Source: Clostridiales bacterium (GTDB lineage Bacteria; Bacillota; Clostridia; Peptostreptococcales; Acidaminobacteraceae). From it: 64,000 nt of DNA. The notes below the pieces were generated by a model. It was not told the DNA's origin and ran no database searches. It saw nothing but the letters and a program-made list of their open reading frames with translations. The position numbers and the translations under genes were made by a program. The DNA lies in the NCBI GenBank assembly GCA_016342415.1, contig JAEIOD010000011.1:62001-126000 (forward strand), given 5' to 3'. Of the stretch, positions 40,248-49,185 are shown in pieces (the stretch's first letter is position 1; every line of letters begins with the position of its first letter).

Positions 40248-41568
40248 GTCGTGTCAGTTTATGATATTTGGAGCAACAGGTAATTTAACCTACTTAAAGC
40301 TATTGCCGGCAATATACGGGCTTTATAAAGAAGGCGAATTATGTAACGCCTTTCAACTGGTATGTATTGGTAGAAAAAGGTTGAACTTAGATCAATACTT
40401 AGAATCCTTGGATCTAAAATACACAAAACAATTGGAATTTGAAACATTTAAAAATCATATTATTTATAAACAAATGGACTTTTCAGATAAAAAATCCTAT
40501 GAATGTTTGCAGGATTATTTAGGTGCTAAGAATTGGATTTTCTATTTGGCTACTGCACCAAGATATTTTGAAACCATTACGACTTATTTAAATGATTATG
40601 GGTATTTAAAGGAAATAGTAGGTTTTAGACGCATTGTTTTTGAAAAACCATTCGGTGCGAATTTTCACGATGCGAAAAGTATCAACAAACACATATCAAA
40701 AATTTTAGAGGAATCTCAGATTTTTAGAATCGATCATTATCTTGGGAAAGAAATGATTCAGAATATTCTGTTAACGCGTGCATATAACAGTTTTTTTGAG
40801 TTGTTATGGCATCATGATGCTATAGATTATTTTGAAATAGTGATTTCAGAAAAAAGTGGTGTTAAAAATAGAGGTGGTTATTATGATCAGTCTGGTGCGA
40901 TGAAAGATATGGTTCAAAATCATATGTTTCAGATTGTTTCATTGTTGGCGATGGATTTACCTGAAACGCTTATTCCTGAATCTATTCAAGAGGAAAAGGC
41001 AAAAGTTCTTAAGAAAATTGAAGTGACAGATAATATTGTTATTGGGCAATACAACGGATACTTGAATGAAAAGGGCATCGATGAAAAATCAAAAACAGAA
41101 ACTTTTGTAGCTTTAGAAGTCAAAGTACATACAAAACGATGGAAAGATGTACCTTTTTACTTGAAAACAGGTAAGGCAATGGTTGAAAAATATGCACATA
41201 TTGTGGTACATTTTAAAAAGAATCATACACTTGCAAAAGATAATATTCTAGTAATTCAAGTACAACCAGAAGAAGGTATCATGCTACGAGTCAACTCCAA
41301 AGAACCAGGTGTTTCTAACAATGTGACTCCTGTTATGATGGACTACTGTCATAGTTGTTTAAAATATGGTGATGAACCTTCAGCATATGGGAGATTGCTT
41401 TTGGACATTATTCTAGGAGATAAATCTCTATTTGCATCATGGAGTGAAATTGAATCATCGTGGTTGGCAATTGATAAACTTCAGAAACCGGAACTCGTTA
41501 TTTATGATAAAAACAAACCTTGGGAATCGCATATAGTTTTAGAGAAAGGATGGTGGCAACGTGATTGA
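40240..41568 (+). CDS. zwf: Glucose-6-phosphate 1-dehydrogenase
   Basis: Zwf oxidises glucose 6-phosphate to 6-phosphogluconolactone and feeds Gnd, its overlapping neighbour. The 442 residues show the nucleotide motif FGATGNLTYLKLLPAIY, FEKPFG (residues about 135), and the substrate signature RIDHYLGKEMIQNI, with KDMVQNHMFQI after it. The normal family motif GASGDLxxRKL is changed to GATGNLTYLKL, without the Arg that favours NADP. Start at 40240 follows AAAAGG and lies in ATGATTAA at the gnd stop; earlier ATGs are within gnd. No lactonase gene is adjacent. Confidence 0.92.
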   Translation: MIKSCQFMIFGATGNLTYLKLLPAIYGLYKEGELCNAFQLVCIGRKRLNLDQYLESLDLKYTKQLEFETFKNHIIYKQMDFSDKKSYECLQDYLGAKNWIFYLATAPRYFETITTYLNDYGYLKEIVGFRRIVFEKPFGANFHDAKSINKHISKILEESQIFRIDHYLGKEMIQNILLTRAYNSFFELLWHHDAIDYFEIVISEKSGVKNRGGYYDQSGAMKDMVQNHMFQIVSLLAMDLPETLIPESIQEEKAKVLKKIEVTDNIVIGQYNGYLNEKGIDEKSKTETFVALEVKVHTKRWKDVPFYLKTGKAMVEKYAHIVVHFKKNHTLAKDNILVIQVQPEEGIMLRVNSKEPGVSNNVTPVMMDYCHSCLKYGDEPSAYGRLLLDIILGDKSLFASWSEIESSWLAIDKLQKPELVIYDKNKPWESHIVLEKGWWQRD

Positions 41569-42160
41569 TATTACAATGACCATTACAGAGTCAATGAAAG
41601 TGTATAAAAATAAGGAATCAAAGAAACCAATATTAAAAGTCATCTCTGATCAACCGGTTTATGAAACTGATATTGCCATGAACTTGCATACAGGGACCCA
41701 TATTGATTTCCCAAAACATATGATCTCTGATGGTAAATTATCAGATGCTTACAACATTGATCAGTTTGTTGGTAAATGTTATGTTTTGGATGTGACCTTT
41801 TTAGAAAGGCGTATTCTGAAAAAAGATTTAACTGCTATTAATCTTAAGACTTATGATTTTATTTTATTTAAAACAAAGAATAGTTTTTCTGATACCTTTA
41901 ATCCGAACTATATTTACTTGTCAGAAGAGGCCGCAGAATATTTATCTCGCTATGACTTAAAAGGTGTCGGCATTGATGCCCTTGGTATTGAACGTGAACA
42001 GCCAGGTCATCCGACACATCACTTGCTACTTAGTAAAGATATTTTGATATATGAAGGTCTTTATCTAAAGGATGTAGAAGAAGGCGTGTATGAATTTATA
42101 GGTTTGCCAACTAAAATCGGAAGTGTTGAAGCTTCTCCAGTAAGAGCCATATTAAGATGA
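41561..42160 (+). CDS. Cyclase-family (kynurenine formamidase-like) metal hydrolase
   Basis: A 199-residue protein of the PF04199 cyclase/formamidase family. The metal-binding HTGTHIDFPKH (about 47-57) and the later GHPTHHLLLSKDILIYEGL (about 147-165) are both present. Members hydrolyse formylkynurenine, isatin or other cyclic amides; nothing here fixes the substrate. It starts with GTG inside the zwf stop (GTGATTGA), with AAAGGATGG before it; an ATG at 41576 is the alternative. Presence in the zwf unit is unexpected. A terminator follows. Confidence 0.85.
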   Translation: MIDITMTITESMKVYKNKESKKPILKVISDQPVYETDIAMNLHTGTHIDFPKHMISDGKLSDAYNIDQFVGKCYVLDVTFLERRILKKDLTAINLKTYDFILFKTKNSFSDTFNPNYIYLSEEAAEYLSRYDLKGVGIDALGIEREQPGHPTHHLLLSKDILIYEGLYLKDVEEGVYEFIGLPTKIGSVEASPVRAILR

Positions 42161-42180
42161 CCTTGTGTCGTCTTTTTTCT
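42154..42180 (+). terminator. Terminator of the gnd-zwf-cyclase unit
   Basis: AAGATGAC pairs with GTCGTCTT (one T-G pair), loop CTTGT, overlapping the stop codon and followed by TTTTCTTTTTT. Confidence 0.8.
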
Positions 42181-42249
42181 TTTTTGGTAAAGGATTAGAA
42201 TACGTTGAAGACTTATTTTGTGTTAAAATAATTCTAGGGGGATGATGAT

Positions 42250-43446
42250 ATGGAAATTAAAATAATACCAAAAGAAGATTATAATAAAATGAGTCAGATA
42301 CAACAAGCTGCTTATGCGAGTAGTTTTAAAGGTACAAAAGATGAGATAAAAATACTGAGTGATATTTTTTCTGATTTTACGGATAATGGTGATATTAGAG
42401 CCATTGGTGCATATGATGGAGAAACGATGTTGGGGTGTGTTTTATATTATGACTTCCAAACAAATTTTCATCAAGAAATAATTACAACTGCGGGTATAGG
42501 TTCACTTGCAGTAGACTTATTGCATAAGAAAAAACACGTAGCTCATGCTCTTATTAACCATTCATTTGAACTGGCAAGACAAGAAGGATCTGATCTTTAT
42601 TATCTATATCCTTTTAGTACTAAATTTTATAGAAATTTTGGATTCGGTTATGGATCACCCATGTATACCTACTGTGTTGCACCAAAAGACTTTGTTGATA
42701 AGGGAGATAAAAGCATTTTATCTTACGGTTCAGAGTCTGATTACGAAAAAGTATTTGAGTTACATGATACACTTGCAAAAAACACTCAAGGTATGAGCAT
42801 GAAAACATATGGTGATAAAAGACGTATTCGTGAAATGAAAATGGGTAAACTTGTATTGGCAAAAGACAAGGAAGAACTTATAGGTTATTTGATTTATACA
42901 CAAAAAGGTTTAAGCGAGTCCAACAACCAATCACAGAAGATGGTCATTGCTGAGATGTTTTATAGTAACTCAAAGGCATTAAACGCCTTTGGAAGCTTCT
43001 TTAACAGTCAAAAGGACCAGATGGATTATATACAAATCGCGACGCATGATGGGCAATTTCAGCAATTGCTGAACAATACTTGTTTTGTACCTGAACCTAA
43101 AACAATGGATATCATCAGTTTAAAGGTCGCTGATAAATCATTGGGATTAATGCCATATGCTTTGGAACCACAAAACCTCTTAAATAGATTGAAAGTAGAG
43201 TTGAGCCATCAATTGTCGTTTACGATAAAACATCCAAGAAGTGAGAATAAAACTGCTGTTGTTGGACAAGGGGATCCCATTTCAATTACATTGACAATCA
43301 ATGAGTTTTCGTCTTGGATAACAGGTGTGATTACGTTAAAAGAACTTTTTGATTTGGGTCAATTGAAGTCAGATCATCCTGAATTACTTAGGAAAATAGA
43401 TCAACAAATGTATTTTGAATCACCAAAATCTTTAACCAGATTCTAA
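42250..43446 (+). CDS. Eis-like GNAT acetyltransferase with C-terminal sterol-carrier-like domain
   Basis: A 398-residue protein with the three-part plan of the Eis (enhanced intracellular survival) family: an N-terminal GNAT domain (about 1-130; GIGSLAVDLLHKKKHVAHALINHSF and YYLYPFSTKFYRNFGFGYG), a second GNAT-like part (about 150-280) and a C-terminal SCP2-like part (about 300-395). Eis proteins acetylate amines, including aminoglycosides; the substrate here is unknown. Preceded by AGGGGGATGATG. A single gene. Confidence 0.87.
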   Translation: MEIKIIPKEDYNKMSQIQQAAYASSFKGTKDEIKILSDIFSDFTDNGDIRAIGAYDGETMLGCVLYYDFQTNFHQEIITTAGIGSLAVDLLHKKKHVAHALINHSFELARQEGSDLYYLYPFSTKFYRNFGFGYGSPMYTYCVAPKDFVDKGDKSILSYGSESDYEKVFELHDTLAKNTQGMSMKTYGDKRRIREMKMGKLVLAKDKEELIGYLIYTQKGLSESNNQSQKMVIAEMFYSNSKALNAFGSFFNSQKDQMDYIQIATHDGQFQQLLNNTCFVPEPKTMDIISLKVADKSLGLMPYALEPQNLLNRLKVELSHQLSFTIKHPRSENKTAVVGQGDPISITLTINEFSSWITGVITLKELFDLGQLKSDHPELLRKIDQQMYFESPKSLTRF

Positions 43447-43459
43447 AGAAATGCATCGG

Positions 43460-43495
43460 CAAACTTAGATACTTAATGTTACTAAGTTTGTTTTT
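43460..43495 (+). terminator. Terminator after the Eis-like gene
   Basis: CAAACTTAG (43460-43468) pairs with CTAAGTTTG (43482-43490), 13-base loop, then TTTTT. Its end overlaps the -35 of the next promoter. Confidence 0.7.
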
Positions 43496-43516
43496 ATTTT
43501 ATTTTTGAGCTATAAT
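43488..43516 (+). promoter_or_regulatory. Promoter of the YesN/YesM-sugar ABC operon
   Basis: TTGTTT (43488-43493) and a consensus TATAAT (43511-43516), 17 bases apart, 48 bases before the ATG at 43564. Confidence 0.65.
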
Positions 43517-43563
43517 TTTTCCATAGGCGTGTTATTAATTCAAGAACACAGAGAGAGGTAATT

Positions 43564-45168
43564 ATGTATAAGGCATTGATAGCTGATGATGAAGTAAAAG
43601 TCGTACAACTTATAAAAGGCTTAATTCATTGGGATAAATTGAATTTAGAATTGGTGGGGATTGCACATGATGGTATCAAAGCTTTATCCGATATCGAGTC
43701 GCTAAAACCAGACATCGTTATTACAGATATACGTATGCCTGGTTATGATGGTATTGAATTAATTAAACGTGCAAAAGAATTAAACCCAGAAATCGATGTG
43801 ATTATAATTAGTGGTTATCAGCAATTTGACTATGCACATCATGCAATTAAATATGATGTAAAAGATTACTTGTTAAAACCGTTAAAGGAAGAAGAAATTA
43901 ATCATACTCTCAAGAAGTTAATTGATAAGTATGATTCCAATAAATTGAAGACTCAAAATGAAGTAGATATCTTAAAGAGAATGAGAAAAGATGGAGAAGT
44001 CGTCAGAAAAGAATTTATTAAACGGTTGCTGGTTGACGAAAAACTTATAGATATGTCTTTGGATACTATAAAAACAGAATATCATGTGGATTTCTATGGC
44101 TCAGCATTTAAAGCCTTTGTTATAAAACCAGACATACACTATACGAAACACAATCAAGCATTGTTGGTTATATTATTAGAGAAAATTAATCATTTTATAG
44201 AGTTAGAGCTTAAAAATGTATGTTGTGAATTTATTATGACATCTACTGAGGATCGAATTATTGCTCTAATGAATTACAATCATGAAGACTATAAGACTAT
44301 TAGAAAAGCGATACTAAAAGTTTTAGATCAAGTAATCGCGTTAAGAGATTTGTATGAAAACATATATATTTATTTTGCATTAGGAGATGAAGTTTATGAT
44401 TACCAAGATGTGTTGGCATCTATAAAGTCCTCTAAAACAAGGATTTATGATAAGATATTTAACTACTCTAATCGAGTGATTGAAGAAGAACATTTGTTGG
44501 ACTTAATTTATAGATTTGATTATAACTTTGAATTAGAAGTACTCAAAAGTATTGTTGAAACCTATGATATTGAGAAGTTCAAACAACATATAAAAAACTT
44601 AACCGAAAGGATAATTACAGAGAACTGTTTAAGTGGTGAAACATTGTATCATTTGGGGTATCAGCTGAATTATGATTTAGTGGAATGTATTGCAAAAGAA
44701 AGCACCATAAAAAAAGAGATATGGCAATCCCATGTTCTAACACAGATTGAAATTGATATGTCTGTTTCCATTCATGCATTATTTGAATTAATAAAAGATA
44801 ATACCATTATTTTCATCAATGAGGTTATAAAACAGCAGAAATTGGATAGCATGAAACCTGTAAATGAAGCTGTATTCTATATAGAAAAATATTACAGTGA
44901 CTCAATTAGTTTGGATCTGATTAGCCAAAAAGTTGGTTTTAGCCCGACTTATTTTTCATCGCTATTCAAAAAAGAAATGGGAATTAACTTTTTAGAATAT
45001 GTTACTTCAGTCAGAATGAAGGCTGCAAAATCGATGTTGTCTGATTTAGGGAAGTCTATCGAAGAGATTTCTAATGCTGTTGGTTATTATGATGTAAAAC
45101 ATTTTTCCAAGCAATTTAAGAAATACAGTGGTTTAAGTCCATCAAAATTTAGAAAACTTTACTTTTAG
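43564..45168 (+). CDS. YesN-type response regulator (receiver + AraC HTH)
   Basis: A 534-residue regulator: receiver at 1-125 (IADDE, phosphoacceptor D55 region ITDIRMPGYDG, Lys in LLKPLKEEE), a long middle region without a known domain (about 140-420), and a C-terminal AraC-type double HTH (about 435-534; ISLDLISQKVGFSPTYFSSLFKKEMGINFLEYV and HFSKQFKKYSGLSPSKF). Such regulators control carbohydrate uptake genes next to them, here the RbsACB-type importer. It is 8 bases before its kinase. Confidence 0.92.
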   Translation: MYKALIADDEVKVVQLIKGLIHWDKLNLELVGIAHDGIKALSDIESLKPDIVITDIRMPGYDGIELIKRAKELNPEIDVIIISGYQQFDYAHHAIKYDVKDYLLKPLKEEEINHTLKKLIDKYDSNKLKTQNEVDILKRMRKDGEVVRKEFIKRLLVDEKLIDMSLDTIKTEYHVDFYGSAFKAFVIKPDIHYTKHNQALLVILLEKINHFIELELKNVCCEFIMTSTEDRIIALMNYNHEDYKTIRKAILKVLDQVIALRDLYENIYIYFALGDEVYDYQDVLASIKSSKTRIYDKIFNYSNRVIEEEHLLDLIYRFDYNFELEVLKSIVETYDIEKFKQHIKNLTERIITENCLSGETLYHLGYQLNYDLVECIAKESTIKKEIWQSHVLTQIEIDMSVSIHALFELIKDNTIIFINEVIKQQKLDSMKPVNEAVFYIEKYYSDSISLDLISQKVGFSPTYFSSLFKKEMGINFLEYVTSVRMKAAKSMLSDLGKSIEEISNAVGYYDVKHFSKQFKKYSGLSPSKFRKLYF

Positions 45169-45176
45169 GAGATGAC

Positions 45177-46175
45177 ATGAAAAAGAATATTAATATTGGA
45201 GAACGTATCGCAAGACTTTCCGTTATTTATGCCATTCTTGCTTTAGGGTTATTGATTTTAAGTGTTGATTTTTTCATAGTACATACAAATATTTTTAATG
45301 GTATACTCACCCTTTTGATAACAGTTATTGTCGTTGTACTATTTTACTATACATATTATCATGTCTATAAAGTTGTTAGACAAATGGATCAAAATTTAAG
45401 AAAATATAATAAAGGCAATAACTTAGAAGCCTTAAAGGATACATCATCTTACTTCACTGAAGAAAGCAAACAGATGATTATAAAAACTTTAACACAACTT
45501 GAAAATATTCAAAATATTAAAATATCGAATCTACATTCGGAATATAGAGCATTACAAAATCAAATCAATCCTCACTTTTTATATAATACATTAGAAGCGA
45601 TTAGAAGTGATGCTTTAGTAGCTGGAGTTTCTGATATTGCAGACATTACAGAGTCGCTTGCAACTTTCTTTAGATACACAATTTCAAATTATTCTAACAA
45701 AGTGACATTAGAAGATGAATTATCTAATGTAGAGAATTACTTTAAAATCCAGCAATATAGATTTGGTGAAAAAATAAAATTGGATCTGGTATATGATGAT
45801 GAATCTAAGCTCTTAAAACATATGATACCGAAACTTACTCTACAGCCCATTGTAGAAAATGCAATTATTCATGGTTTGGAAAAAAAAGTTGGCTCAGGGC
45901 GTATTCGTATCCATATTCATGAAACACAACATCGAATAACCATTGATATTGTTGATGATGGAGTTGGTATAAAAGAAGAAGCACTTGATAAGATTAATAA
46001 GAACATGAGCGAAAGTATTAGTGAGATACATCATACCAAACAATTAAACAAAGGTGGTATTGCTCTTATCAATGTAAATAAGAGAATAAAGTTAACTTTT
46101 GGAGAACCATATGGTATTCGAGTATCTTCAGTTGAGAATTATGGCACTACCGTGCAACTTACACTCCCTAAATAA
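45177..46175 (+). CDS. YesM/LytS-type sensor histidine kinase without extracellular sensor domain
   Basis: A 332-residue kinase of the His_kinase (PF06580) class: phosphoacceptor His in NQINPHFLYNTLEAIRSD (about residue 133) and ATPase motifs PKLTLQPIVENAIIHGLEKK and DDGVGI. Two membrane segments (about 16-36 and 39-60) are almost back to back, so nearly nothing is outside the cell. Usual YesM kinases have a large extracellular domain of about 250 residues. Here the signal must come through the membrane, the cytoplasm or a partner protein, possibly the pseudo-ATPase encoded next. Confidence 0.9.
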   Translation: MKKNINIGERIARLSVIYAILALGLLILSVDFFIVHTNIFNGILTLLITVIVVVLFYYTYYHVYKVVRQMDQNLRKYNKGNNLEALKDTSSYFTEESKQMIIKTLTQLENIQNIKISNLHSEYRALQNQINPHFLYNTLEAIRSDALVAGVSDIADITESLATFFRYTISNYSNKVTLEDELSNVENYFKIQQYRFGEKIKLDLVYDDESKLLKHMIPKLTLQPIVENAIIHGLEKKVGSGRIRIHIHETQHRITIDIVDDGVGIKEEALDKINKNMSESISEIHHTKQLNKGGIALINVNKRIKLTFGEPYGIRVSSVENYGTTVQLTLPK

Positions 46176-46190
46176 TAGGATGGCAGATAT

Positions 46191-47585
46191 ATGGATTATG
46201 AAATACTGAGAATTGAAGATTTAATAGTTGAAATGAATGGTATTAAAATTCTTAAAGACTATAACTTAAATATAAAAAAAGGTGAATCGGTTGGTATCTT
46301 CGTTAAGACAACAAGTGAAAAAGACAGTCTGATTCAAGTCTTAGAAGGTAAATTACAACCTTTAAAGGGTCGTATATATTTAGAAGATAGAGAATGTTCA
46401 GTAGAAGCACTTAGAAAAGAATTTAAACAGAGTATTTATACATTGGATTCAAAATCGAAACTTATAGACAAATTATCAGTTGCTGATAATTTATTTATAG
46501 TACGGGGTGGATTCCAGGTGAAATTGATTAGAGATGGGTTGTTAAGAGAGCAAACTCAAAAGATATTAGAGGAATTAAAAATTGAAATACCGCCTAGAAC
46601 ATCTATTTACCATTTGACTAAGTTCGAAAGGATACAAGTTGAACTCGCCAAAGCATATGGTTTGGGTGCTAAGCTTGTAATTCTAAGGGAAGTCTCATCT
46701 TATATGTCTGACTCCGAGCGAAATGTTCTATTTGAGATGGTTCATTACTTGAAAACCCAAGGGATTTCATTTTTAATTATAGACAGTTTTGTTCAGGTTC
46801 TAAGCCAGTTTTCAGATCGAATTGTTTTAATGAAGAACGGGAAAAATATTTGGGTAGTGGAGAAAGATGAATTTAAGGGTGATCTGATTAAAAGTCTGGA
46901 GTTGAATTTTAATCATACAAATGTAACACAAAAAAACCTCTGTGAAAGAGTTTTTAGTTTAAATGATATTGAAACAAACAGTATGAAATCCATATCCTTT
47001 TCGATTAAGAGGGGTGAAGTTGTGAGTATTGTTGATCATTTTGGTACTGGAATGGCTGAATTTAGTCAGTTGCTGACAGGTGATTTAAGGCATTTTACTG
47101 GAGAGATGTCTATTGGGAATAAGTTATATAAACCCAACAATTTGAGTGATGCCTTCAAACAAGGATTGTATTATATTGGTTATAATCCTACAGAATCGAT
47201 GTTGTTTAATGATTTAAAGGCCATTGATAACTTATGTTTTTCAGTGGCTTCAAAGATAAATATGTTTTGGTTTTCGAAAAAATACAGGAGGATTATTGAA
47301 AAAGACTACTTACATTACTTTGAAAGTAATTCCTTAGAGTTATATCCTCAAGAGTTATCCATTTATGATCGACTGCGATTGGTATATTTGAGATGTTTGA
47401 TTGCAAAACCAAGTGTTGTCGTCATTCAAAGACCTTTTTCATCTGTGAATCAGGAATTGAAAGATTTGACATTTGAACTGATTAATCATCTGACCGATGA
47501 AAAAATTTCGGTAATGATTTTAACAACAATAGATTCTGAAGTTAAAATGATAAGCAAAAGAATTGAAATACAATCGAAAGAATGA
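46191..47585 (+). CDS. Catalytically dead sugar-ABC-ATPase-like protein (pseudo-RbsA)
   Basis: A 464-residue protein with the two-domain plan of RbsA/MglA ATPases but with all ATPase motifs lost. The first Walker A is GIFVKTTSEKDSLIQ, the second SIVDHFGTGMAEFSQ; neither has GxxGxGK. Walker B places read LVILREVSSYM and VVVIQRPFSSV; signature places read LTKFERIQVE and LSIYDRLRLV; the first H-loop region is FLIIDSFVQV. The open frame is long and clean, so it is kept under selection and not a pseudogene. It lies between the kinase and a complete importer whose ATPase is intact, suggesting a role as adaptor or sensor. Function is inferred. Confidence 0.82.
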   Translation: MDYEILRIEDLIVEMNGIKILKDYNLNIKKGESVGIFVKTTSEKDSLIQVLEGKLQPLKGRIYLEDRECSVEALRKEFKQSIYTLDSKSKLIDKLSVADNLFIVRGGFQVKLIRDGLLREQTQKILEELKIEIPPRTSIYHLTKFERIQVELAKAYGLGAKLVILREVSSYMSDSERNVLFEMVHYLKTQGISFLIIDSFVQVLSQFSDRIVLMKNGKNIWVVEKDEFKGDLIKSLELNFNHTNVTQKNLCERVFSLNDIETNSMKSISFSIKRGEVVSIVDHFGTGMAEFSQLLTGDLRHFTGEMSIGNKLYKPNNLSDAFKQGLYYIGYNPTESMLFNDLKAIDNLCFSVASKINMFWFSKKYRRIIEKDYLHYFESNSLELYPQELSIYDRLRLVYLRCLIAKPSVVVIQRPFSSVNQELKDLTFELINHLTDEKISVMILTTIDSEVKMISKRIEIQSKE

Positions 47586-47644
47586 CCCCTTTTTTCCAAA
47601 GAATAGCCTTTGAAGTGATTATTGTTGAGTGATAAACTTACCTT

Positions 47645-47658
47645 AGCAAACGTTTTCA
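47645..47658 (+). promoter_or_regulatory. Candidate CcpA (cre) site before rbsA-like gene
   Basis: AGCAAACGTTTTCA matches the cre core TGNAANCGNNNNCA at all but the first base. It lies in the only gap of size in the operon (98 bases) and is flanked by ACCTT/AAGGT arms (47640-47644, 47659-47663) followed by TTTTTT, so this place might also act as a weak terminator. Confidence 0.5.
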
Positions 47659-47683
47659 AAGGTTTTTTAGAGAGGAGAATAGT

Positions 47684-49174
47684 GTGAAAGGTAGTTTATT
47701 GGAACTTAAAAATGTCAGTAAGTCCTTTCCGGGAGTGAAAGCTTTAGACGGTGTATCTTTTGATCTGAAAGCCGGAGAAGTACATGCACTTTTAGGAGAA
47801 AATGGTGCTGGTAAATCAACACTTATGAAGATTATCAGCGGTATACATAAAAGAGATGAAGGTAGTTATAAAATAGGCGGGAAAGAAATATTGGATATAA
47901 ATCCTAAGATAGCCCAATCTTTAGGTATAGCGATTATTCATCAAGAATTGAACATGTGTCAGGATTTAACAGTAGCCGAGAATATGTTTTTAGGAAGAGA
48001 AGAGACTAAGTTTGGTTTGTTAGCACAAAAACATCTGAATGAAAAAGCAAAAGCAGTCCTTGAACAACTTAAAATAGATATTGATCCAGAAATGGTCATT
48101 AGAAAATTATCTGTTTCCAAACAGCAAATGGTTGAAATTGCAAAAGCCTTATCCACGAATGCACGCATTTTAATTATGGATGAACCGACATCTGCATTGA
48201 CAGAAAAAGAATGTAAAGAGTTATTTAGAATAATTAATGAATTAAAACAAAATGGTTGTGCCATTGTTTATATATCTCATAGATTAGAAGAACTAGAAGA
48301 AATTACGGATAGAGTATCTATCTTTAGAGATGGTCAATATATAATCACCAAACCATTTAAAGAAACAAATTTAGACGAGATTATATCTTATATGGTCGGT
48401 CGAGAGATTACTGAGAAATTCCCCAAAATTACAACTAAAAAAGGTGAAAAGATATTGGAAGTTAAAAACTTGAGCAGTGGTTTGGTAAAAGACGCCAGTT
48501 TCGATTTGTTTGCGGGAGAGATTATTGGTTTCTCAGGATTGATGGGTGCTGGTCGAACAGAACTTGTTAAAGCGTTATTTGGCGCAGAACGTATTGAAAG
48601 CGGAGAAGTTATTTTATATGGTGAACGTATTAAAATATCATCACCAAAGGATGCGATTTCACACGGTATTGTACTTGGACCAGAAGATAGAAAATCAGAA
48701 GGTTTATGTACAAAGTTATCTATTAGAGAAAATATTGGGTTAGCCAATTTGGATCAGATTTCAAATAAATGGGGATTGATTGATAAAGAGAAAGAAAAAA
48801 CTTTAACTGAGAAAGCAATTAAAGATTTGAAAATCAAAACCCCTTCTATTGATCAAGATGCAAAGAACTTATCTGGAGGTAATCAACAGAAAGTTGTTGT
48901 TGGTAAATGGATGGTTAGAGATGCAAAAGTAGTGATATTTGATGAACCAACAAGAGGAATAGATGTTGCTGCAAAGGTAGAGATATACAATATTATGAAT
49001 CAGTTAAAAGAGCAGGGTGTGGGTGTGATATTTGTCTCTTCTGAAATGCCAGAAGTCATTGGTATGAGTGATCGGATCCTAGTAATGTGTAATGGCAAAA
49101 TCACAGGTGATCTTAAAGCAAATCAAACCACACAGGATGAAATATTACACTATGCTACTCGATATTCAAATTAA
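47684..49174 (+). CDS. Sugar ABC importer ATP-binding protein (RbsA/MglA type)
   Basis: A 496-residue protein with two fused ATPase domains. Domain 1 has Walker A GENGAGKSTLMKI, signature LSVSKQQMVEIAKAL and Walker B ILIMDEPTSAL; domain 2 has SGLMGAGRTELVKALFG, LSGGNQQKVVVGKW and VVIFDEPTRGID. This is the usual pattern for the CUT2 family (ribose, galactose, xylose and related compounds). Translation starts with GTG after AGAGGAG. With the next two genes it makes a full importer. The sugar is not shown. Confidence 0.93.
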   Translation: MKGSLLELKNVSKSFPGVKALDGVSFDLKAGEVHALLGENGAGKSTLMKIISGIHKRDEGSYKIGGKEILDINPKIAQSLGIAIIHQELNMCQDLTVAENMFLGREETKFGLLAQKHLNEKAKAVLEQLKIDIDPEMVIRKLSVSKQQMVEIAKALSTNARILIMDEPTSALTEKECKELFRIINELKQNGCAIVYISHRLEELEEITDRVSIFRDGQYIITKPFKETNLDEIISYMVGREITEKFPKITTKKGEKILEVKNLSSGLVKDASFDLFAGEIIGFSGLMGAGRTELVKALFGAERIESGEVILYGERIKISSPKDAISHGIVLGPEDRKSEGLCTKLSIRENIGLANLDQISNKWGLIDKEKEKTLTEKAIKDLKIKTPSIDQDAKNLSGGNQQKVVVGKWMVRDAKVVIFDEPTRGIDVAAKVEIYNIMNQLKEQGVGVIFVSSEMPEVIGMSDRILVMCNGKITGDLKANQTTQDEILHYATRYSN

Positions 49175-49185
49175 AGGAGTGAAAC

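Noticed and set aside
46191..47585. Pseudogene of rbsA
   Set aside because: The frame is uninterrupted over 464 codons, with good start and operon spacing; motif loss without stops points to kept function.
48388..48747. Leftward 119-residue ORF inside the RbsA-type gene
   Set aside because: Antisense shadow of conserved ATPase sequence.
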